Translations under genes and position numbers: made by a program | Shown here: positions 34,500-46,390 of the stretch, piece by piece | Numbering within the stretch: position 1 is the first letter of the stretch | Layout of the letters: every line of letters begins with the position of its first letter | Origin: Symbiodinium natans | Lineage: Eukaryota; Sar; Dinophyceae; Suessiales; Symbiodiniaceae | Assembly: GCA_905221605.1 (NCBI GenBank) | Contig: CAJNDS010002732.1 | Coordinates: 234,501-298,500 of the forward strand | DNA: 64,000 bases | Reading direction: 5' to 3' | The notes under the pieces: model-generated | What the model was told of the DNA's origin: nothing | What the model saw: only the letters and a program-made list of their open reading frames with translations | Database searches by the model: none

Positions 34500-36240
34500 T
34501 TCGCTTGAGATTCCGCCGTCGCAGGCTGGCGCAAACAACGATATAGAGCGGATGAGGCGGGCGTCTTCTTGAGAGCTGGCAATCCTGCGCTTTGAGCAAT
34601 GCAGTGCTCAAAAACTAGAGATGTGCTGCAAGGCGGGCAACCTCAATGAAGTTGCGGTTTCCCGCTCATTGCCCACCCGGGGTGCAACGAGCGAAGATGT
34701 TCGTAGCATAGTACAAGTACGTTGACATTGTATGGCATGGTTGCGACCTGCGGCGCGCAAGCAACCCTGCAAGTTTATGTATGCATGGCGGCATTGATCT
34801 TGATCCCCCCGCAAAGAAGGGCGGATCTCGATCATCAAGCAGCCAAACGAGCGCGTGTCACCAAAAGCCCCAAAGTATGGGCAGCTTCTGCGCACGCTTC
34901 CCTGATGCCAAACGGCGCGGTCAGAAGCATGCAGTTCTATAGGCGCACAGATAGCAGCGCGGCTCAAAAAGGCTAAAGCGGCTCACGCGGGCCTATATGT
35001 GACCACAAGCATTTGCGACCATACTGAGCCTTGTATGCAGTAGGGTACGCAAGAAGGCTCCTTAGTTTTGACAACTGACCTCACGGTTGCAGCGCAAGAG
35101 CCGCTTGCACACTCGAGTGGCCCAAATGGCACACAAGCAGTGTCTTGCCAACCAAGCCATGTGAAACTGAAAGTGCACCTCAACTACCAGCGCTTGACTT
35201 CAGAGGACCGGGCTTGAACACGGTGGAGTCACAGAACCCACTACTTGCGGCTGTGCTTTCCCATCATCAGCAAACACCAAGGCAGCATGGGGCAGCCACT
35301 GCAAGAAAACGTAGCGGCTGTAATTTAATTAAAAAAGGCAAGCACCACGGTGCAATGGCATTTGTGGCGTGCTCGGCGCTTTGGTAGCAGCCCGCTACAT
35401 GAGTCCCTTGTCTTTGTTTCGTGCGGTATTCGTGGACTGAAATGCAACAGTACTTAGGGGTGAGTGGCAACCATATTTTTCAGCGCCAAGGTTGGGATGA
35501 GGCACCGCGAAACTGCTGCTGCTGCTGCCATCTTGACTGAAACATTATACCAAAGTATGCGTGTTGCCCGAACTGTGGTACCCCTTACATGACCCAGTAG
35601 CAGCATGCAGCAGAATCCCAGTTTTGAAGGGCACCCACAACCTACTGACCTGAGTCCTGCTGGCCATTCCTACATGTAGTTTTGCCTGGCACATCGGTAG
35701 CCTCGAGTTGAAACTTGTGCGCGACCTCCTCAAACGTGTGAGAAAGCATAAGCTGTCGATGTGGCCAACCTGTAGCAGCGTAGTACGGATCAGCGGTGGC
35801 GCCATGCAGGTGCCTCAAGAGCAAGAAGCTATGGAAACCGAGCAGGCAGCTGCGTCCTCGGACGCCACGGCTGTTTGACAGATTGGCAGTACTTCCAGAT
35901 ACTTCCAGCGAAATCTCGGTGTTTGCACTTCGTTGCTACATTCAATTGCCGCACTTGACGCAGAAGCAGCAGAATCTGGTCTAGTTGGAGTAAAACGGCC
36001 GTATGGCGTGCAGCTAGGGAAGAGCCTACGCATCTGTCCCCTCGCGCCATGACAGCTCGCGGCAGAGCCGCTCGGGAGGTGCTTACATGCGCATGATCCG
36101 TAGTTGGGGTTTTAGGATAAGAAGGGACCCCTAATGTAGAAAATACTAGCAATGGCAGGCAGTGAGAGAGTGAGAGAGAGAGAGAGAGAAATAGCAGGAT
36201 CTTATAAAGGTACCCGTAACTACCGTAAACCCCCATCTGG
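34500..36240. other. No assignable gene; a few small exons possible
   Basis: A frame after GTTGCAG near 35092 reads RKSRLHTRVAQMAHKQCLAN, and one near 35811 reads VPQEQEAMETEQAAASSDAT. Both look like exon fragments. A - frame at 35642-35824 is equally open. A GA/CT dinucleotide run lies at about 36163-36190. Confidence 0.35.
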
Positions 36241-36247
36241 CTCCTAG

Positions 36248-37929
36248 ACTCACTGTACCAGGATGAGGATCCTGATGATATCGCAGCCTGCCCGCCTCCG
36301 GAGGCCAAAGGAACAGTTCAGACGCCACTGGCGCCACTCTAAAGTTTAGGGCTTCTGCTTTTTCTGGCATTCCCCACCCAGCCCAGATGGAAAAAAAGGT
36401 TTAGGGTTTAGGTTTAGGGCTTAGGGTAATTCAGACTAGGAACTGTTGTCGGTTGGAGCGGAGCAGCAGCTGCCTTTTGTGGGTTTCCTTGGCCTTACTC
36501 TTGGATGATGGTGGAAAGTATGGCCCGTCTGTGGTGCAGAGAGAGCACAGAAATTCTGTCTGTGCAGGCCCAGGAGGCCAAGTTGCACTTTCAGACCGGC
36601 TCTCGCCTTAGGATTTAGGGTTTAGGGTTTAGGGTTTAGGGCTAGAAGGCCCCGCTTTCAGGTGTTGCCGGGAGCCTGTTCAGTCCGTGCTTAGAAAGGG
36701 CTTAGCATGATCCCGGCATGATCTGGACAGGGCTTCTCGCCAAGGTGAACACATCGGAAGATGGAGCGGCTTCGATGAGAGGGGCGTGCCCCATTTGAAC
36801 GCCAAGGCTTGGCCAACTGTTCCCCACAATTCTTGGCAACTGTTGCGCGCTGGTATCTTCTGCCTGCTCGTCTCACCTGGTCAAGGGCAAGAAGCTCACC
36901 AAGCAGGAGAAGGCAGCTTGAGCTCAGGCCTACGGTTTTTGCTTGCAGGTCGGGCGGGCCGGGTGCAGCTGGCAGGAGTTGGTGGAAACCGAGTACCTCG
37001 AGGCCAAGAAAGCTTATCAACAACAACTCAAGGCTGGCAGCATCTGCATGCTGTGTTATGGTTATGATGTGGGCATTTCCCAAAATAGGTGGTGCCCCTT
37101 TTTCTGCCCGAAATAGAATTGAATCCCTTTAAAGGGACCCCCAAAAAGTGCACTCCTATTTTCGGAAGCCCCATATGGTGGGAGTGAGTTAAGCAAGAGC
37201 GGGAGGCAAAAGAGCAATGGGAGCGAACTCTAGACGATGCGGAGCGAAGACTGCGCGACAAAGACCGAGTTCGGTGGGCTTACAGGCACCCGGAGAACAA
37301 AGGCTACCCTAAACCCTAAACCCTAAACCCTAAACCACAAAGCCCATGCTGCAAGTGAAGACCTTGGTAAGCTTAAGCATCCTGAGTCTTGCTGGAGTCT
37401 TTTCACAGGGCAGCTGGTCCAAGCAAGCACGCCTTGTTGCATGTCGACGACCTTGAGGCGAGCCAAGTTGCAAGCGCCTTTGGCCTTTCACGTTTGTTGC
37501 ATGTTACGTGCCCGTTCACGTACATGTTTCTGAGCACAAGCTCCCGGCTGCGCAGGATTTTGTAAAGAAGATGGGCTGGGAGCCCTTCAGCCACGCGGAC
37601 ATGGAAGCGCTCCAAAGCGTGGCGGCGAGACAGGGTGCTGGAAACTTAGTTTCTCGAAGCGGGGCTATCGGCTCGGAGCACTGGGAATGACGTTTGAAAG
37701 TGTTTGTTGGCTCCGTCGTCCTGTTGACACACATGATCACGAGTTGGTCAAAGTCGATCGGTTCAGGCTGCATCGGGTCTGCAAAGTGCATGTGTCCGTG
37801 GCTGCTTAGGAGGAGATGGAGGAGCTCCTGTTGGAGGATGTGCGGCACTTCATTAGCGAGGAGATGGCCTCAAGGTTTCTGGACAATCGGCTAGACCACT
37901 TCTTCCGAAGCTTGGACAGCAAGATTTAA
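36248..37929 (+). CDS. Unassigned gene with charged helical exons
   Basis: Exon about 36248-36340 is acidic and Pro-rich (SLYQDEDPDDIAACPPPEAK). About 36690-36807 reads GEHIGRWSGFDERGVPHLNA. About 36878-36911 reads LVKGKKLTKQEKAA. Exon 36976-37032 (ELVETEYLEAKKAYQQQLK) joins exon 37194-37301 (QEREAKEQWERTLDDAERRL) in frame across a GC-AG intron. About 37551-37640 reads FVKKMGWEPFSHADMEALQS. Exon 37810-37929 reads EEMEELLLEDVRHFISEEMA and ends SLDSKI-stop. The GFDERGVP plus lysine-rich stretch faintly recalls the tail of eukaryotic cysteinyl-tRNA synthetase, but no catalytic motif is seen and I do not assign it. The intron after 37301 starts GCTACCCTAAACCC, again a repeat at a donor. Confidence 0.5.
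37070..37175. mobile_element. Inverted-repeat element in the intron 37033-37193
   Basis: Left end TGGGCATTTCCCAAAATAGG; right end CCTATTTTCGGAAGCCCCA is its imperfect reverse complement (about 20 bp arms). About 105 bp in a 161-nt intron, so the element makes up most of the intron. Confidence 0.7.
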
Positions 37930-38010
37930 GGGAGTTTACGATCTTAAAGGGGGCCCTACAATAGACCCCCCAAATAGTAGGATTCCCTTACGGAAGCCCC
38001 CAGTGGCATG
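37930..38010. mobile_element. Short element, family 3 copy a
   Basis: Begins GGGAGTTTACGATCTTA right after the exon end at 37929 and contains ACCCCCCAAATAGTAGG. Shares its first 17 bp with the element at 58951 and its internal block with the one at about 59375. It is followed by an acceptor GTGCAG at 38030. Confidence 0.6.
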
Positions 38011-38030
38011 TCTCACAAGCCACCGTGCAG

Positions 38031-38830
38031 CGTGAGCAGGGTTCAAGTGGTAGTTCGCAAAGCTGGGAAGGCATCAAGACTGTAGAAGACGTCCATTCTC
38101 CTCGCACGTGGCGTGGGAAGCTGAAGGATGTGACTGAGGCGTGGTTGCCCTCGGTTTTTCGGGCTTTCGTGTGCAGGTCTGGAGTTCTGAAGCCACCTGT
38201 CACCCCTGTGATCCTGGTGCTGCAGGCCGCGGTTGAGTCGTCTGGCTCTGATAGCGCAGATGACACTGAATCCGATTGAGGCCCATGGGGAGACCGAAGC
38301 TGGTTTTCCCATCCTCGCGTTCCAAGACGGAACACGCGGGGCTGTTCACACCAGGAAGCTGGCTGCCTCCTGGGCCGTAGGCAGCTGTCTGTACATAAGC
38401 TTTCATGAAGGCACACTCGGCTGATATTGACACCGAGGAAGCAAAGAGTTCGGAATTCTGATGCGTCACGTCATCTTTCCAAACTGTCCTCCATCGCAAT
38501 TCCTTTTCCTAGACCGCCTAGGTGTTCGACCCCTATGGCGGCGTGCTGCCAGCAGTGGCCAGCTGTCCGATGATAGCCTGCACCACGCTGTTGTAAACAC
38601 GCCTGTGCTGAATGAGGACACAGAAACTGCAGAGTGGTATGGGGCCGTGGAGGCACGGTCATATTATCAATCTTGCTTTTGCGCTTTCGTACGAAAAACG
38701 ACCCAAACGAGGATACCAGCCACCTCATCAAGGAAGAGCTCTCGCAGGAGACTGGGCAGAAGCATGGAGGTGCTTTCGCACAGAGTAGCAAAATCAGCTG
38801 ATTCAACCTCGGGATGCAGCATTTCTCAGA
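38031..38830 (+). CDS. Acidic/serine-rich exons, unassigned
   Basis: Exon 38031-38176 after GTGCAG reads REQGSSGSSQSWEGIKTVED then VHSPRTWRGKLKDVTEAWLP. About 38224-38280 reads AVESSGSDSADDTESD. About 38558-38640 reads SGQLSDDSLHHAVVNTPVLN. About 38702-38800 reads NEDTSHLIKEELSQETGQKH. All are on +, polar and probably disordered. They may continue the gene ending near 37929 if that stop is intronic. Confidence 0.42.
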
Positions 38831-38891
38831 GCGGCTGTGCTGACACTGATGTAAGGATACCTCTGATGGATTTCGATGGACTCTTGCCTCC

Positions 38892-39930
38892 GAGTTTAGG
38901 GTTTAGGGTTTAGGGTTTAGGGGATTCATGTAGTGTTGCCCTTGCACTCGGCTCAGATTTGGATTGACTGTGTTGTTGACAGCGTGCAGTTGCGTGAGTC
39001 CGTTGCGGTCGGGGTTGCATACCAGTACCTACCTCTGTCTGGGTTGTGCTTGGGGACATTTGTAAATTTCCCTTCCTTAATTCTAAGGGAACCTACTCAT
39101 AAATAATTTTCAAAGGGTTTAACTACAGCACAACTCAGCTGTAACATCAGCAGTGTTCCAAGCTGTGTGGGATTCAAAGCTCGTACACGAAAAGACTCAA
39201 CTCCACAAGTTCCTAACGACTCTAGTAGCCATGCTCATCATTACAACAGCAACAGCAACAGCAACAATGACTAGTGAAACTAGTTGCGACTATGTATGCT
39301 AGCTCGCCTCTATAAACTGCTACTACACCGAAAGCGTTTTAGGGTTCGCTGCAAAAACCGCTATGGTCTATTACACCATCGTGTTGGGCTATGTTGCATG
39401 CCGTTGCCGTACAGGAGTGACATTGTAGCCTTAAGTGCGGTGTGTGCAAAAATGCAGACATGTTTGCGTGCTAAACGGCTGGAAGGTTTGGGCAATTCCA
39501 AGGTGCCTACCCTCCAAGCTAAAAGGATATGGGGTCGTTTGAGGATTGTCACACATGTTGATAAGCCATTCGAAGCCCTGAAAGCCCTAAAGCCCCTTGG
39601 TGCTTTGCAGCTGGGGCCCGAGGCTTCCCGCGACACAATGCAAGGCCTGGGCTGCACCTAGGGGGAACTTTGTGGGTTTAGGGTTTAGGGTTCAGGGATG
39701 AATCTCATGGGCCCTTTATCTGGTACCCTGCACTGCAGAATAAGAGTGTTCAGCCAGGTGGGAGGCAACCAAAAAACAGACATGAGAGAGGAGAAAGAAA
39801 GTAAATGTACCCAAAAGGGCGTTGTTATTTAGCAAACTGTGATTCCCTGCCCGCCACATACACACAACGAGACTTGTACGCTGTGCCGAGTGCGCCTGTG
39901 AGTCAGCTCATCACGGCTCTGTGCTGTCGA
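38892..39930. other. Telomere-like tracts and unassigned sequence
   Basis: TTTAGGG tracts at about 38898-38921 and 39676-39694. Between them is an open frame (39284-39661) that I consider weak. (CAACAG)n-like sequence occurs near 39243. Confidence 0.4.
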
Positions 39931-39934
39931 GGTC

Positions 39935-40295
39935 GCATGGGATGTTCTGCAAGTGGGGGACTCATCAGACCTGACAGATGCGTGGGCCTGGGCCAAAGAG
40001 GAGCAGGACCTGCGGTCATGCGTACACGGCTTTCAGAAATGTGCATGAGATTGCGTTGCGAAACGACAGGATTTGCAGCAAGGCGGTGAAGACCTGATTG
40101 TTTGGGAGGCGCTGCAAACTACATTACGAAGCACCTCCATGGACTTGCCATGACTTCCCACAGTAATGCGGCAGGCTCCTGATCAAGAAGGGCTGAAAGC
40201 AGCCTGGAGACATGTCTTGAAAGACCTCCGGAAGCAGGAGAACCAGAAGCAGGCATGGCAAGAACGTTTGGGCAGTTTCCTCGTGAGCTTGATAG
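39935..40295 (+). CDS. Charged helical exons, unassigned
   Basis: About 39953-40040 reads GDSSDLTDAWAWAKEEQDLR. About 40060-40150 reads RQDLQQGGEDLIVWEALQTT. About 40166-40281 reads QAPDQEGLKAAWRHVLKDLR then KQENQKQAWQERLGSFL and ends at a GTGAGC donor. The segments have helical, coiled-coil-like composition. Family unknown. Confidence 0.45.
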
Positions 40296-41142
40296 CGAAC
40301 CTGGGTATGAGAAGATATGAGAAGGCGCATGAGCACGTGGGGGCGGTGGAAGTTGGTTGGCCAAGTCAACTGATGAGAAATGTTCTAGCCTGCGCTATAG
40401 TTGACTGGCCTTGGCTGTGCGCTCTGCTTCCCCGAGCCACATGACTGTGCACGGACGATGTTTCTCCATACGAAGAACTCGGGGGCGTGTTCTGAAAGTC
40501 GAACACCAACATGATTGCTTAGACCTCTCCAGACCCCTTTGCTGTAGAGTTTCGGGTCACCATTGGGCAGAGGCACAGACCGGTTTCGCAACAATTTGAT
40601 TTGGGCACCAAGTATGCTGGCAGATGGGAGGAGGTCTTACTCCATTGGGGTGCACCCTTCTAGGCCGTTCGGACCTGCTACCACTAGGACCTGTTCTGCT
40701 ACACACAGTAGATGCTCAAGCTTTTGTTCTGCTCGAAAGTGGCAAAGCTAGCAAGCCCGCGTATAGGTCCGCATAGGTTCAACATGGTTCAACCATGTGA
40801 ACGATGCTCAACGATGGTGCAGTCCGCTGTGCTTCAGCTGCCCGGAATATGATGCTCAACCCAGTCGACCTCTTGACACGACATCCCTTCTCGTGCGGGA
40901 CCATATTGGTATGTGTACATGCGGTGCTTTGGCCAGCAGGCAGTTTCCTACTCAAATGCAGGCAGCCGTGTCCTCTGACTCTCCCACTGTTCCGGCCTTG
41001 GGACATGTGTCGCGCTAGGTCACTGCCAGGTCTATCTGCAGCAGCGAAAGTCTGACAAGCCACCTTGAGGTCAAGGCTGATCCTAGTCAGGGCGGGCCGC
41101 GGCCTTGGAAGCCCAGGCATCTGACTGTCGGCTCTTGCGGCA

Positions 41143-41903
41143 ATGTGCCTCACGGAAGTGAGGCGCCTGGCGCCGCTTGCGCCGCCGACGCCGAAAACAC
41201 CGCCACTGCCGGCGCCGATAACACCGCCACTGCCGGTGCCGGCACCGCCGGCACCCTCACCGCCACTACCGGCACCGCCACCAGTTTCACCGCCACCAGT
41301 TTCACCGCCACCACCAGCACCGCCACCACTGGCACCGCCACCACTGGCACCGCCACCACCGGCACCGCCACCATTGGCACCGCCACCACCGGCACCGCCG
41401 GTGCCGGCACCGCTGGCGCCAGCACCGATCGATAAGCCCGAAGATGTACCTGACACGCCTGAGGCAGCAACACTGCGGCCAAAAGCCAAGCCTGCTGAGC
41501 CAAAGAAGCGCGCTGTGGCTTGGCTGGGACGTAGCCGGACACGCTTGACTTGAGCATCTGGTGAGCTGTCATCGTTCTCTCAGGTTTTGTACCGGCGTCC
41601 GCTGACGCAGCCGGGATCGAAAGAACCACCCCCAGACTCTGAAATGTTCACGTGACTCTACGTGTTGGGTTTATACCCGATCAGCTACACAGGCAACGCA
41701 AAGCTCACCACAGGAAAGGTATCCGGCCAAGGACAGCCCAGATCTCTACAGCCATCGACAGTCCAATCACTTCCCTGTGCCTGAAAAGTATGCATTCTTT
41801 TGGCACAGCATACGTTGTTTTCACGGAAATTACGGAGCCATTGGGCATCTCTACTTGAATATTCTCCTTGTAGTCATTGTAGTCAGGCACGAAAGCTAGC
41901 TCC
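41143..41903 (+). CDS. Proline-rich protein exons (APPP/SPPP minisatellite)
   Basis: From about 41143 the + frame is a Pro/Ala tract of about 85 residues built from CCACCGGCACCGCCACCACT-like units (APPPLAPPPPAPPP), followed by an ordinary sequence IDKPEDVPDTPEAATLRPKA. A later frame reads VLYRRPLTQPGSKEPPPDSE (from about 41584), and another at about 41698-41903 reads NHFPVPEKYAFFWHSIRCF then a hydrophobic LYLNILLVVIVV. The tract is also open on - as a Gly-rich frame, but the ordinary sequence following it on + favours +. The - strand is also open at 41705-41890, so the last exon is uncertain. Function unknown; such tracts are common in surface or cytoskeletal proteins. Confidence 0.45.
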
Positions 41904-42510
41904 GTGGAGGGTTGGCGAGCTTGCCGTTTATCAATCTCTCAAGTGTTGGTCAAAAAGTGACCGCGGGTATGAAAATCAATGAGAGAACGACCCCCCTCCC
42001 GCGACGTCATGAATTTCGAGAGGGGGGGGGAGCCCCTTACCGCCCCGGGACCCCACTCCCCAAAAAGGTTTTTGGAACCCGGATGTTCCTAGCAAGCGCA
42101 AAAACCCTCATATCCCTAAGCGGTTGTGCAGTGCATGGAGGTGAGGGATTGAAAGGATCCAGGTCTGCGAGTTTGGAAGTTCAGGGTGCTTCAACCCCCC
42201 CGTAGAGGCTACAAGTATGACTTGAACGGGGGCCAGATATCCTTTCGGGGATTTAGGGTTTGGGGTTTTGGGCTCACATGGACTTCAGGAGTTAAATGTT
42301 TCGGGTTGCTACAATGGCTGACGACGTCGACAGTCCAGCACCGACAAACCAAATGTTTTTTCTGTGATATGTCGCCTCCTATAAATTCCGAACACCATGT
42401 TGTCAACACGCAGACACACACCTCAAACGCACGCATACGCACACTTGCCTTTGCTGCTAGCAGACTCGACTTAGAGGTTGCCACGCGAAAATGTTTTCTC
42501 TGTGTGGCGA

Positions 42511-42620
42511 CAGGATGCTGCCAGCACCTTCAAGGAGACGCTGCAGCAGAATTCTCCGCCTCCGATACCGCCATGGCAGCCGATGCCAGCGAAGGAAGCT
42601 CAGACTGTAACTTTTCGCCA
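42511..42620 (+). CDS. Small unassigned exon
   Basis: After CGACAG the frame reads DAASTFKETLQQNSPPPIPP then WQPMPAKEAQTVTF and runs into an AT microsatellite at 42640. It may belong to the Pro-rich gene upstream. Confidence 0.35.
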
Positions 42621-43084
42621 TCGTATACAGTATATATGTATCATATATATATATATATATGAGGCAGGAACCTTTATGTATGATTTGACCTCTTTCTTTG
42701 TTTTCATACTAGCCTATACTACTGCTACGATTAACAGAGTTATCGAATAGGGCCATCACGCTCCTCTGAAGACTGCTTCAAAACCCCAACACTAAACCCT
42801 AACCCTAAACCCTAAGCCCGAAAAACAAGAAATATAATAAAACAAGAGCCTACCTACCTCCCTAGAGGCGAAACAGAGAGACTACACCGTGTGTTTCTTT
42901 CGCACTGAACCCCAAAGACCTACCCCTAAGCTCTAGGGGAGAGGACGCCGTGGGAACCCAAGCTTCGGTAAGGACCCCTCGCCTCCTCTTCCCTGCATTT
43001 TCTTGTACCTTTTCCCATTGAGGCTCATTCACTACTTTCAGCATCCCTCCTCTTTAGTTTCCCTCTTTGTTCAGTTTGTTCTTA

Positions 43085-43226
43085 CAGTGGGGGAACTGAA
43101 CATGCAAGAACACACACACAAATCTCGCTCCCTTCTCTCTTCTCTTCTCTTCAAGTCGCTTCGCTACTCTTCTCTTCTTCTCCTCTTCTCTTCTTCTCCT
43201 CTTCTCTTCTTCTCCTCTTCTCTTCT

Positions 43227-43276
<50 letters not shown>

Positions 43277-43482
43277 GTCTCTGTCTGGCTTCTTTGTTCT
43301 TTTCTTAAACCCGTGACAACTGGATACACAAGAGGACAAGGAAAAGAGAAGCTAACGGGCGGGAAAGAAGGAAGGATGGATTGTTTTGTTCGTGGCAAGA
43401 AGGGAGCCCCCGCCCCCCCGTAGAGCAGGGCTGAGAGCCCTTACACCCTCTCTTTTGCTTTCTCTCTTTGCTTTCTCTCTTT

Positions 43483-43532
<50 letters not shown>

Positions 43533-43735
43533 GCGTTCCCAGGTCTTCTGTTCTTTTGCGTTTAGGAAATTCAAGGGAACTGCTAAAAAAGGAGGAAGGA
43601 GTTTTTCTTGTCTCTTTTCGTTGCCCTTGCTGGCCCTTGCTCTTTTCTTTTTTGTTCAGCGAGAGAGGAAGAGATTGTAGGAGGAAAACAGCAAAGAATG
43701 GACCAGAGTGCTTCTCTCTTATGTTATTGAGAGAG
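43085..43735. repeat. Duplicated CT-rich cassette, copy A
   Basis: Starts near GAACATGCAAGAACACACA and passes through (CTTCTC)n and (CT)n expansions. It then holds unique landmarks (ATACACAAGAGGACAAGG, GTAGAGCAGGGCTGAGAGCC, GGTCTTCTGTTCTTTTGCG) and ends near TCTCTCTTATGTTATTGAGA. The same landmarks occur in the same order in copy B. A third, diverged copy of the GTCTTCTGTTC...AGCGAGAGAGGAAGA part lies at about 43940-44090. Confidence 0.85.
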
Positions 43736-44239
43736 ACGGGGAAGAAGTTCATCCTCCTCGCTTTTTCCGTATGCTTTGGCTCTTGTTTTGCAGACGAAAA
43801 CATGAATACACAAGAAGACATGAAGAGGCAACTGGGAGAAAACGACAAGGAGCTCGCACGGGTGCTTCTCTTTTCTTACTGGCAAAATAAGACATGTTGG
43901 GTTGATTTCCTGTGTTGGCTCTCATGCGCCTTCTTTCTCTCCTGCGTGCCTATGTCTTCTGTTCATGGTTTGAGGAGATTCAAAGGGACAGAAAAGATAG
44001 GCGACAAAGGTTTACCTGTCCCTTTCGCTGTCCTTGATCTTAAGAATCTTGTCTCAGTCAGCGAGAGAGGAAGACACAGTAGAAGCGAAACAGTAGGAAT
44101 GCTTGAAAAAACAACGGATACATAAGAGGAAGAAGAAGAAACTCCCGCTCCTCGCTTCTCGATCTTGTTCAGCTCTCTTCATGCAGAGTAGCAACATGAA
44201 CACGCAAGGAAAAATCATCTCCTACCTTTATCCTTCCTT

Positions 44240-44489
44240 TTCTCCCTTCTCCCTTCTCCCTTCTCTCTTCTCTCTTCTCTCTTCTCTCTTCTCTCTTCTC
44301 TCTGCTCTCTTCTCTCTTCTCTCTCTCTCTCTCTCTGCTCTCTGCTCTCTGCTCTCTGCTCTCTGCTCTCTGCTCTCTGCTCTCTGCTCTCTGCTCTCTG
44401 CTCTCTGCTCTCTGCTCTCTGCTCTCAGCTCTCAGCTCTCAGCTCTCAGCTCTCAGCTCTCAGCTCTCAGCTCTCAGCTCTCAGCTCTC

Positions 44490-44538
<49 letters not shown>
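44240..44538. repeat. CT/CTCTG/CTCAG compound microsatellite
   Basis: Ordered blocks: CTTCTC units, then about 14 CTCTGCT heptamers, then about 11 CTCAGCT heptamers, then a pure (CT) run. The clean block order suggests stepwise slippage and point mutation spread by repeat turnover. Confidence 0.9.
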
Positions 44539-44540
<2 letters not shown>

Positions 44541-44807
44541 TTGTCCCTTTCTTCGAGACGAGAAGCAGATGGATAAGACGAGATGGAAAGAGAGATTCTT
44601 TGCTTCGCTGCAGAATGTGGGGTGAAAACAACAGTAGACTGTTTGGGGAACAAGTCTTCCCTTTGCTCTTTTTGGGCATACAACAGGGCGAAGAAATTCC
44701 TTCTCCCCTCTTATCCCTGTTCTGTAGTCTATCGTTACAGAAAGACAAATACATATACAAGGTGCCAGTTTCACTCTTGTCCCACTCCTTTAGCGCTTTT
44801 CTTACAG

Positions 44808-45238
44808 CAGAAAAGCTGAACATGCAAGAATACAGCCTCCTCTCTCTTCTCTCTTCTTTGTTCTCTTGTACGTGACAAATGAATACACAAGAGGACAAGG
44901 AAAAGAGAAGTTAATGGGCGGGAAAGAGGGCAGGGTGGATTGCTTTGTTCCTGGCAAGAAGGGAGCCCCCCCCCCCCCGTAGAGCAGGGCTGAGAGCCCT
45001 TACACCCTCTCTTTTGCTTTCTTTCTCTCCTGCGTTCCCAGGTCTTCTGTTCTTTTGCGTTTAGGAAATTCAAGGGAACTGCTAAAAAAGGAGGAAGGAG
45101 TTTTTCTTGTCTCTTTTCGTTGCCCTTGCTGGCCCTTGCTCTTTTCTTTTCTCGTTCAGCGAGAGAGGAAGAGACTGCAGGGGGCAAACAACAAAGAATG
45201 GACAAGAGCCCTTCTCTCTTATCTTATTGAGAAATTGA
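44808..45238. repeat. Duplicated CT-rich cassette, copy B
   Basis: Same landmarks as copy A but without its long CT expansion. Flanking C-rich run at 44966-44978. The two copies are nearly identical over about 400 bp, so the duplication is fairly recent. Confidence 0.85.
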
Positions 45239-45239
45239 T

Positions 45240-46390
45240 AGGTAAGAGGAGGAAGAAACTCCCCTCCCCTCAGTCTCCATCTCTTCTCTTCTTTTCTCTT
45301 CTTTACGTGCTCCTCTCAAACCGAAGACAAAAGAACAAACGATGAAGGGAACATGATATCGACTGTTTTGGCTATCCTTCTTGCTTCTCATTGCTGTTCC
45401 ATCGTTCTCTTCTCTCTTCAAGTCTGTCCAGATATTTTCTTTTTTCCTTTCGACGAGGAGCAGCTAGAATTTCTACCCACATCTTGTAGGTATGTATCGT
45501 ATATGTATTGTATATCACATAGAGAAATGGAGAGGAAAGGGCGGGAATCCTCAAACCGTAAGACTAGGATTTGAGGGCATTGGGTTTTTGTATGTAACCC
45601 CGATCCAGCGAGAATATTGTGAGCAAGTATCTGGGTTCTGGGCCTTCCCACAAGCCCAACTTGCTCGCAAGTACATGGGTTGTCATTTCAATGTTTCCCA
45701 AAGGGTCACCCAGAACAATTCTCATTTCTCACACACACATCATCCCCAATACTCACAAATACATATCTCATAAACCCTTCTCGTTTAAGGTTTAGATTTC
45801 TAAACAGCGTATTCGACGAAGGCTTAGGGTAAATTCCAAGATTTACACATGCTTCTTATTTAGTTTTGGGACATAGCCTTATTCCTAAACCTATTCCTTT
45901 AACGTTTAAGACCAAAACGCACGCATGAGCCTTAGTTGTTTAAGGTTTTGCGCCGGACACTGAGGTTTATTAATTCTAGATTCTTAAACCACGCACCTGG
46001 GCACGACGAGGTTGCGGGAAAGGGGGGAGAATCGCGAACCTTATGGCTGAAGCTTAAGCCTAACCCTATTCCAAACCATATTCGCTGAAGATCTAGTGAA
46101 TTCAGATCGGATTTAGGGGAAAACAATGAGTGAACGCTTCGCTTAGCATTTTCCTTTTCCTCTTTTCAGGAGATAAAACTCGGAGGGTTCTTTCAGAAGA
46201 AGATTGTTGATACTTAACGAATATGCCACAGAGGCCCCTTAAAATTAGAAAAAATCTCTTACATTCTTTAAAACCCTTGAAGATTGAAAAGGAACAAGTC
46301 TTCTGAGCAAGGACTCGGAAGGACCCTTTACACAGCTCCATCTCAGACCAAAACATAAGGGTTTTCACCAAATTGCTCATTTTGTTGGAT
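45240..46390. other. No gene recognised
   Basis: AT-richer sequence with short CT tracts to about 45420, TAAACC and GGTTTAG fragments, and no convincing exon on either strand. Confidence 0.5.

Noticed and set aside
40779-41489. 236-codon Gly-rich frame on the - strand
   Set aside because: It is the reverse of the Pro-rich minisatellite. Ordinary protein-like sequence after the tract supports the + strand.
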